Position numbers and translations under genes: made by a program. Shown piece after piece: positions 34,996-38,273 of a stretch of DNA of 38,273 nt. This DNA comes from a virus. Location of the stretch: the IMG/VR virus record IMGVR_UViG_3300025137_000005, positions 1-38,273 of that record. The stretch is one strand, 5' to 3'. The notes under the pieces are model-generated. The model made no database searches. It was not told the DNA's origin and worked only from the letters and a program-made list of their open reading frames with translations. Position 1 is the stretch's first letter; each line of letters begins with the position of its first letter.

Positions 34996-35894
34996 TTTAT
35001 TCCTTTCAATATTTGTGCTACTGTATCTACTTGCCACCCATCACCTAACAAACCAGCAGCTTGGTTTCTAGTGATTGGTAAGGTGTATCCAATGGGCACA
35101 CCTTGGGCTCTCTCAAGTTCAATCCTAGACATGACCCTCAAGTCATTCTCTTTGGCCAGAGTATAATCCCTTTTGAGTTTGTCATGTGTAGCCTTGTCCC
35201 TGAAGATCACATTGCCAAACCCTACCTTGAAGAATCTTCTAGCAAGTTTGACTAGATCTGTATTAGGTCTTGAGTCACTTTCTAGTAGGCATGTGCCATA
35301 CTTTCTAGGACTATATGGTGTTACTAGGCTAGGATTACCTTTCTCTATTATGCATGAGAAGTGAGGTGCAATCTTATGTTGCATCCACTCCTTCACATTA
35401 TCAAGTGGTATGTTTGTCCAGTATAACCTTTTCCTATATACACCTGTTGCTATGTAACTATCAATGAAGATTGGCTCAACACCTACTTCCTTAGATATAA
35501 TGTCTTGTTGGTCTTGCTTCATTCTCACATTTTCTAGCAACCAATACTTAGGTTGAAGTTTATTTCTCCAATGTAGCCATGTCCAAAAGAGCTTAGACTT
35601 GTCACCATCTAGTCCCTTTCTTGTATGTCTATTTGCTATACTGAAATTTTGACAAGGTGATCCACCCATGAATAGGTCAACCTTCCCTGGTTCTATGTCT
35701 TGCAATATAGTTTCCCCTAAATCTAACACACTACCTAGTTGTATAGTCCTGGGAAAGTTTTCTTGAGTCACCTTGATTGCATCTTTCTTTATCTCACTTG
35801 CAAGATAGGTGTCATAATGTAGGCCGGCTTTCTTTAAAGCTAGTTGACCACATGACATGCCATCAAAGAGACTTACTACTTTCATATTATTCAT
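34992..35894 (-). CDS. DNA (cytosine-5) methyltransferase, Dnmt3-like
   Basis: I start at ATG 35894, which overlaps the previous stop (TAATG) and has AAGGA just upstream; the open frame extends to 35939. The 300-residue enzyme shows the C5 methyltransferase motifs in order: I SLFDGMSCG (8-16, SAM binding), IV GGSPCQNFS with catalytic Cys81, VI ENV (121-123), VIII YRKRLYW (153-159) and a C-terminal ERAQGVPIGYT...GLLGDGWQV. The SIANRHTRKGL segment after the catalytic loop, and Gly-Asp-Gly-Trp in place of the usual Gly-Asn-Ala of motif X, resemble the Dnmt3 branch rather than standard Dcm enzymes. Its target site is unknown; CpG is the obvious candidate. No restriction partner is visible. Confidence 0.93.
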   Translation of the reverse strand: MNNMKVVSLFDGMSCGQLALKKAGLHYDTYLASEIKKDAIKVTQENFPRTIQLGSVLDLGETILQDIEPGKVDLFMGGSPCQNFSIANRHTRKGLDGDKSKLFWTWLHWRNKLQPKYWLLENVRMKQDQQDIISKEVGVEPIFIDSYIATGVYRKRLYWTNIPLDNVKEWMQHKIAPHFSCIIEKGNPSLVTPYSPRKYGTCLLESDSRPNTDLVKLARRFFKVGFGNVIFRDKATHDKLKRDYTLAKENDLRVMSRIELERAQGVPIGYTLPITRNQAAGLLGDGWQVDTVAQILKGIK

Positions 35895-36022
35895 TATGTC
35901 CTTTCTAGTTTCACATCTGTATATCCTTTTTGCTTCCATTCCATCATTGCAATTTCAGCATCAATTAAATTTGTGTAGTGGTTGTCAATACCACCCACCC
36001 ATACTATCCATTTTTTACTCAT
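35894..36022 (-). CDS. Small hypothetical protein, 42 aa
   Basis: ATG at 36022 reads MSKKWIVWVGGIDNHYTNLI, then DAEIAMMEWKQKGYTDVKLE and two further residues, ending at TAA 35896-35894, which overlaps the methyltransferase start. The VWVGG...A...W..KGYTDVKLER pattern resembles a small beta-alpha-beta phage protein I have seen repeatedly, of unknown function. Coupled translation implies it is made with the methyltransferase. It may be a partner, but nothing shows that. Confidence 0.68.
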   Translation of the reverse strand: MSKKWIVWVGGIDNHYTNLIDAEIAMMEWKQKGYTDVKLERT

Positions 36023-36023
36023 A

Positions 36024-36362
36024 TCAATCTAGACCATCTATGAATTGGTGTACTAGTAGCACACCTCTCCTATCATAGCCTCCTATGTTCCAATCAAATA
36101 TATTCTTTCTCTCTGGTGCACCATCTCCATTGTATGACTTACCATTCTTCCAATTATATATGGTTGTAGTTATAATATTCTCACCATCTACAAATTGCAG
36201 CCTCCATTCTGCATCTGTTTTGTAGCCATCTCCATCACTTGGTTTCCCAAATGCCTGAACAAGTCTATGGAAGTCACATCTTATGTGTCCCTGTAGACAT
36301 GTGCCACTAGTCTCAATGTATGGACTAGCATGTACTTTTATATCTTCTTTTATCATAATCAT
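36024..36362 (-). CDS. Hypothetical protein, 112 aa
   Basis: The sequence looks globular, with CLQGHIRCDFHRLVQAFG near residues 22-39, a GDGYKTDAEWRLQF segment, then TTTIYNWKNG and WNIGGYDRRGV. The YKTDAEW...IYNWK...WNIGG spacing is one I associate with a widespread phage protein of unknown function. Met3 (36356) is an alternative start. The stop lies just before the ATG of the next gene. It may be a fold with nucleotide or RNA affinity, but there is no direct evidence. Confidence 0.72.
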   Translation of the reverse strand: MIMIKEDIKVHASPYIETSGTCLQGHIRCDFHRLVQAFGKPSDGDGYKTDAEWRLQFVDGENIITTTIYNWKNGKSYNGDGAPERKNIFDWNIGGYDRRGVLLVHQFIDGLD

Positions 36363-36391
36363 TTTTATTTATTCTATTTTATTTTTTATTA

Positions 36392-36586
36392 TTATTTAAC
36401 CATGTCAAATACTTTATTCTCTATTTTCTCTAGAAATATACTTATCTTAGCTAGTTCCCATCTTTCTTCCCTGGATACTTTACCTCTTATTTTATTATTA
36501 ATTATTTGTAGTCTTACAACTAGCTCACTTATCTCACCCTCAAGCACTAAGCCTTTGAGTTCTCTGAATTTTTCTTCTTCATTCAT
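36392..36586 (-). CDS. Hypothetical helical protein, 64 aa
   Basis: This charged, almost entirely helical protein has heptad-like spacing of Leu/Ile (LVVRLQIINNKIRGKVSREE) and no Cys. It begins five bases after the previous gene's stop. It could be a small dimerising early protein. No family is recognised, and the helical composition alone does not suggest a function. Confidence 0.68.
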   Translation of the reverse strand: MNEEEKFRELKGLVLEGEISELVVRLQIINNKIRGKVSREERWELAKISIFLEKIENKVFDMVK

Positions 36587-36591
36587 AATCT

Positions 36592-36810
36592 TTAATACCC
36601 TTCCTCATCTTCTTTTTTTCTATCCATATGTTGTTCATAGTCATACCCTGTTTGTACTTCAAGTATGTCATTGAGTGCTTCTATGTTATATCCATTGATG
36701 GCTGTAACTAGGGAAATTTCTTTCTCTGTTGCTATGCCCATCTCTAAGATGAACTCATGTATGTCATCTCTTTCTTTCTCATAGTTAGTATGTATTATTC
36801 TTTCTTCCAT
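36592..36810 (-). CDS. Hypothetical protein, 72 aa
   Basis: The middle reads IATEKEISLVTAINGYNIEA followed by LNDILEVQTGYDYEQ, a pattern I recognise from small phage proteins (an I-NGY...L-DIL...TGY module) with no assigned role. The C-terminus is a charged tail (DRKKEDEEGY). It sits in the early operon, right after a 28-residue ORF. Confidence 0.72.
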   Translation of the reverse strand: MEERIIHTNYEKERDDIHEFILEMGIATEKEISLVTAINGYNIEALNDILEVQTGYDYEQHMDRKKEDEEGY

Positions 36811-36811
36811 T

Positions 36812-36898
36812 TTATTTCTTTGGTTCCGGATTGGGTATTTTCTTTGCCCAATCTTGTATTTTCTTCATCATCATTTTTTCTATTTCTTTATTGTTCAT
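36812..36898 (-). CDS. Tiny basic ORF, 28 aa
   Basis: ATG at 36898 reads MNNKEIEKMMMKKIQDWAKK, then IPNPEPKK and TAA. It is placed three bases after the upstream stop and one base before the next ATG, so it exactly fills the gap between two genes. That tiling supports expression. An amphipathic helix followed by a Pro-rich tail is all that can be seen. Confidence 0.5.
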   Translation of the reverse strand: MNNKEIEKMMMKKIQDWAKKIPNPEPKK

Positions 36899-36901
36899 AT
36901 C

Positions 36902-37093
36902 TTATTGGGTTACTAGTTCATCTATATGTAAGAAGCCTGGCCCATTATCTTCAGGGTCTTGGCATATTACTAGTGTGTACTTTGGTTGATTTGGTTTGCT
37001 AATAGTGAAGGTAGGTCTTGCATCATACCCCTCCCCTATGATTCTGAAGTTGGATAATTTCCAACCATTGAGTTGTTTGTAGTGATTTTCCAT
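36902..37093 (-). CDS. Hypothetical protein, 63 aa
   Basis: The small globular-looking sequence contains GWKLSNFRIIGEGYDARPTF and TLVICQDPEDNGPGFLHI, probably a small beta domain. It starts five bases after the coiled-coil gene ends. I do not recognise the family. Its compact form suggests an accessory protein rather than a structural one. Confidence 0.7.
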   Translation of the reverse strand: MENHYKQLNGWKLSNFRIIGEGYDARPTFTISKPNQPKYTLVICQDPEDNGPGFLHIDELVTQ

Positions 37094-37098
37094 AAATT

Positions 37099-37308
37099 CT
37101 ATTTGCTTATTGTTATCAATTCTTCCCTGATTTCCATGATCTCATTCTCTACCTTTGATAGTCTTATCTTGTTATAGTATATCTCATTCTCTATTGTCAT
37201 GGCTCTTTGTTCTAGTTCCCTTATTTTTTCTTCTAGCTTAGTATTGTGCACCTTTGCATCATCTAAGATTAGTTTCTTTCTTGCTTTTATTATTTCTTGT
37301 AGTGCCAT
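37099..37308 (-). CDS. Short coiled-coil protein, 69 aa
   Basis: The whole protein after residue 15 is heptad-like (LEEKIRELEQRAMTIENEIY and continuing), so it is probably a dimeric or trimeric coiled coil. There is no catalytic residue pattern. Coiled-coil early proteins often bridge host factors, but nothing specific is visible. Confidence 0.68.
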   Translation of the reverse strand: MALQEIIKARKKLILDDAKVHNTKLEEKIRELEQRAMTIENEIYYNKIRLSKVENEIMEIREELITISK

Positions 37309-37445
37309 AATTTTATTCTTTTCATTTTGTTAGTTGTCCTGGGCCGGATTTTTTTCCATGCTTGGTAAAATATATCTTTGATTTTCTTGAGCAGCATCTC
37401 TCTCTTGATGGCTCTTGTCATTTTTTTGAGTGTTGCTTTGTGCAT
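37290..37445 (-). CDS. Small basic ORF, 51 aa
   Basis: ATG at 37445 reads MHKATLKKMTRAIKREMLLK, then KIKDIFYQAWKKIRPRTTNK and a Lys-rich end, with stop TAA 37292-37290. It overlaps the coiled-coil gene start by 19 bases and would be the first gene after the terminator hairpin at 37466-37490. Strong basicity suggests nucleic-acid contact. No Shine-Dalgarno is visible, so the ORF may be fortuitous, but without it about 140 bp would be unexplained. Confidence 0.42.
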   Translation of the reverse strand: MHKATLKKMTRAIKREMLLKKIKDIFYQAWKKIRPRTTNKMKRIKLWHYKK

Positions 37446-37465
37446 ATGATTTTTTTTATTAGGTT

Positions 37466-37490
37466 AAAAAGCATGGTGCATTAGCACCAT
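37466..37490 (-). terminator. Leftward terminator or attenuator after the first early gene
   Basis: On the minus strand ATGGTGC (37490-37484) and GCACCAT (37479-37473) form a perfect 7-bp stem with a four-base loop, followed by GC and five T (37470-37466). The stem overlaps the stop codon of the 96-residue gene. It would attenuate transcription from the early promoters, raising the first gene relative to the rest, or be regulated by an antiterminator. Confidence 0.62.
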
Positions 37491-37771
37491 ACTTGAGATT
37501 TTACAAAAGCAATGTCATCTTTTTTTCTACCTATAAGCATTTCTAAACTTGCTTGCTTATGTGTTATGGGGTTTTCATTGATGATCATATTTTCATTATG
37601 CTCAACAATTCTTGCCTCTATGATTTCATTGCTAGATTTTTTTCTTGATGTGTCATTAATTATCCTAGATCTTTTGAAGCTTCTTCTAGGTTTTAAATTC
37701 CTAGTGAAAGCCCATTGAGGATTGCTATTCCAATTAAAGAAACATCTAGTTTTTTTACTAGTTTGTCTCAT
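37481..37771 (-). CDS. First early gene, hypothetical basic protein, 96 aa
   Basis: This is the first gene of the leftward operon, about 55 bases below promoter 1. The N-terminal half is basic and aromatic (FFNWNSNPQWAFTRNLKPRR); the C-terminal half has a helical THKQASLEMLIGRKKDDIAF segment. First-expressed small phage proteins often target host machinery, and a terminator directly after it would allow separate dosage. No family or motif is recognised, so this is position-based inference. Shadow frames overlap on the plus strand, but the minus frame fits the operon and promoter. Confidence 0.62.
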   Translation of the reverse strand: MRQTSKKTRCFFNWNSNPQWAFTRNLKPRRSFKRSRIINDTSRKKSSNEIIEARIVEHNENMIINENPITHKQASLEMLIGRKKDDIAFVKSQVWC

Positions 37772-37828
37772 TTTTATTATTTGATTGTTAAAGAACTTTT
37801 AGCTAAGGCTTTCCTTAAGCTTGATAAT

Positions 37829-37857
37829 AGTATCTTACATTTAATAACACATGTCAA
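37829..37857 (-). promoter_or_regulatory. Leftward early promoter 1
   Basis: On the minus strand a perfect TTGACA (37857-37852) is followed after 17 bases by GATACT (37834-37829), with an A/T-rich stretch directly upstream that could act as an UP element. It faces the first early gene, leaving a leader of about 55 bases. Confidence 0.72.
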
Positions 37858-37951
37858 CTATTTATTTAAATTATTTAAAGTTTTTTTAACTTTATTTTGT
37901 CCAGGGTAGAAGGCCAGGACTAGTGCACAAATGTATACAAAAAATGTGAGC

Positions 37952-37979
37952 ATGATATATTATAAAGACAAGAAGTCAA
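37952..37979 (-). promoter_or_regulatory. Leftward early promoter 2
   Basis: TTGACT (37979-37974) lies 16 bases before TATCAT (37957-37952) on the minus strand, five of six matches to each consensus. The upstream AAATAAATAGTTGAC context is the same as that of promoter 1, so the two are related copies about 120 bp apart. Confidence 0.65.
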
Positions 37980-38036
37980 CTATTTATTTTAGGCCAGAAT
38001 TGGTCAGACTAGTGCACAAATGAGCACCATTAAGAA

Positions 38037-38052
38037 TGTTCCATGTGGAACA
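38037..38052. promoter_or_regulatory. 16-bp palindrome resembling parS
   Basis: TGTTCCATGTGGAACA is palindromic except at its central two bases, and differs from the ParB-binding form TGTTCCACGTGGAACA only by C to T at the central CpG. It may be a ParB or Noc-like site, an operator or an origin element. No parA/parB gene is visible in the window. Confidence 0.45.
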
Positions 38053-38174
38053 ATTGAAACCATTTTGAAACCATAAAAGCAATGTCAATGCATTGCACTT
38101 TCAAGAAATAAAAGGAAGGCTCAAAGTAGTGAACAAAAAAGTAGTGAACATATGAGCAGGGTGGGGGTGTATTT

Positions 38175-38273
38175 CATTTTCGGCCAGCTCTGCATAGTAT
38201 ATACATAAACCACCCCTTTAAAAAATGGAAAACTCAAGGGATTTTTCATGCATCTCTTATATATAACAAAGAA
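38175..38273. repeat. Terminal direct repeat, right copy
   Basis: This is the exact second copy of bases 1-99. It lies in non-coding DNA, so joining the ends breaks no gene and makes one continuous control region between the leftward and rightward transcription units. Confidence 0.95.

Larger units (their letters stand above)
37919..38154 (+). repeat. Four iteron-like repeats, consensus ASTAGTGMACAWAWG
   Basis: Copies lie at 37919-37933 and 38008-38022 (both ACTAGTGCACAAATG), 38125-38139 (AGTAGTGAACAAAAA) and 38140-38154 (AGTAGTGAACATATG). The last two are exactly tandem. All have the same orientation. They may bind a replication initiator or an early repressor. Confidence 0.65.
37772..38174. 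other. Non-coding control region (continues into 1-464)
   Basis: I see no supportable gene. The region holds two leftward promoters, four iteron-like 15-mers, a parS-like 16-bp palindrome, a hairpin (GCAATG 38079-38084 with CATTGC 38091-38096), twin copies of TTGAAACCAT near 38054-38073, and a G-rich run near 38160 partly complementary to CCACCCC at 36-42. This concentration suits a replication origin and transcription switch. Confidence 0.6.

Noticed and set aside
34992-35939. Longer methyltransferase start at 35939
   Set aside because: The 42-residue ORF covers this stretch, and ATG 35894 has a better Shine-Dalgarno and a TAATG coupling overlap, directly before motif I.
36330-36674. 114-codon plus-strand frame opposite the early genes
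   Set aside because: It is Ser/Leu/Phe-rich antisense translation of A-rich genes, with no Shine-Dalgarno and against the direction of the operon.
37512-37909. Open frames on the plus strand (68 and 64 codons) opposite the first early gene and its promoters
   Set aside because: They are hydrophobic low-complexity translations of the antisense strand, lie over a clear promoter pair, and have no start signals.
37919-38154. CRISPR array
   Set aside because: The four 15-bp repeats are unevenly spaced (89, 117 and 15 bp), too short for CRISPR repeats, and no cas genes occur.
1-38174. Temperate lifestyle or mobile elements
   Set aside because: No integrase, transposase, CI-like repressor or attachment-site duplication was recognised. 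The parS-like site alone is not enough to propose a phage-plasmid.
1-38174. tRNA genes
   Set aside because: I saw no cloverleaf-like segment with a plausible acceptor stem and T-loop, but I could not run a tRNA scanner, so a divergent one could be missed.

Overview
The window looks like one complete phage genome read as a circle. Bases 1-99 are repeated exactly at 38175-38273, so the unique length is 38,174 bp; an exact 99-bp overlap is typical of a circularly permuted or circular genome opened by an assembler. The DNA is AT-rich and the genes are packed tightly, many joined by ATGA or TAATG overlaps. Content is that of a lytic, short-tailed (podovirus-like) marine phage: terminase, a large portal of about 700 residues, a DUF5309-like capsid protein, a gp10-like tail nozzle, very large ejection-type proteins, and small basic proteins I recognise from marine phages. 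I see no integrase, RNA polymerase, DNA polymerase, primase, tRNA or obvious endolysin. The host cannot be named from the sequence.

Layout: 37772-38174 joined to 1-464 is a non-coding control region of about 870 bp. It holds two tandem leftward promoters, four 15-bp iteron-like repeats, a parS-like palindrome, a possible structured RNA ending in an intrinsic terminator, and an extended -10 rightward promoter. From 465 to 30198 everything runs rightward: packaging (TerS, TerL), portal, scaffold, capsid, decoration protein, head-tail adaptor, a cluster of tiny basic and membrane proteins (probable holins), nozzle, fibre, then three very large or ejection-type virion proteins of 3155, 397 and about 1314 residues. 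From 37771 down to 30257 everything runs leftward: small early proteins, a C5 DNA methyltransferase, a RecB/Cas4-type nuclease, an endonuclease VII-like HNH protein, an ERF annealing protein, an SSB-like protein and a DnaB-type helicase. The two arms converge at 30199-30256.

The most unusual property is compositional. By eye I count only about 63 CpG dinucleotides in 38 kb, where about a thousand would be expected. The survivors are not random: 23 are CCGG, 37 have pyrimidine-CG-purine flanks, and none has purine-CG-pyrimidine flanks. The phage encodes a methyltransferase that resembles the eukaryotic Dnmt3 catalytic domain, and mammalian Dnmt3 enzymes (from memory) prefer exactly the missing context. 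A phage-encoded or host CpG methylation and decay process, or CpG-directed restriction, is the hypothesis to test. Separately, the pentamer GGWCC appears to be absent, with every Gly-Pro codon pair I checked written as GGSCC, which suggests avoidance of an AvaII-type restriction enzyme.
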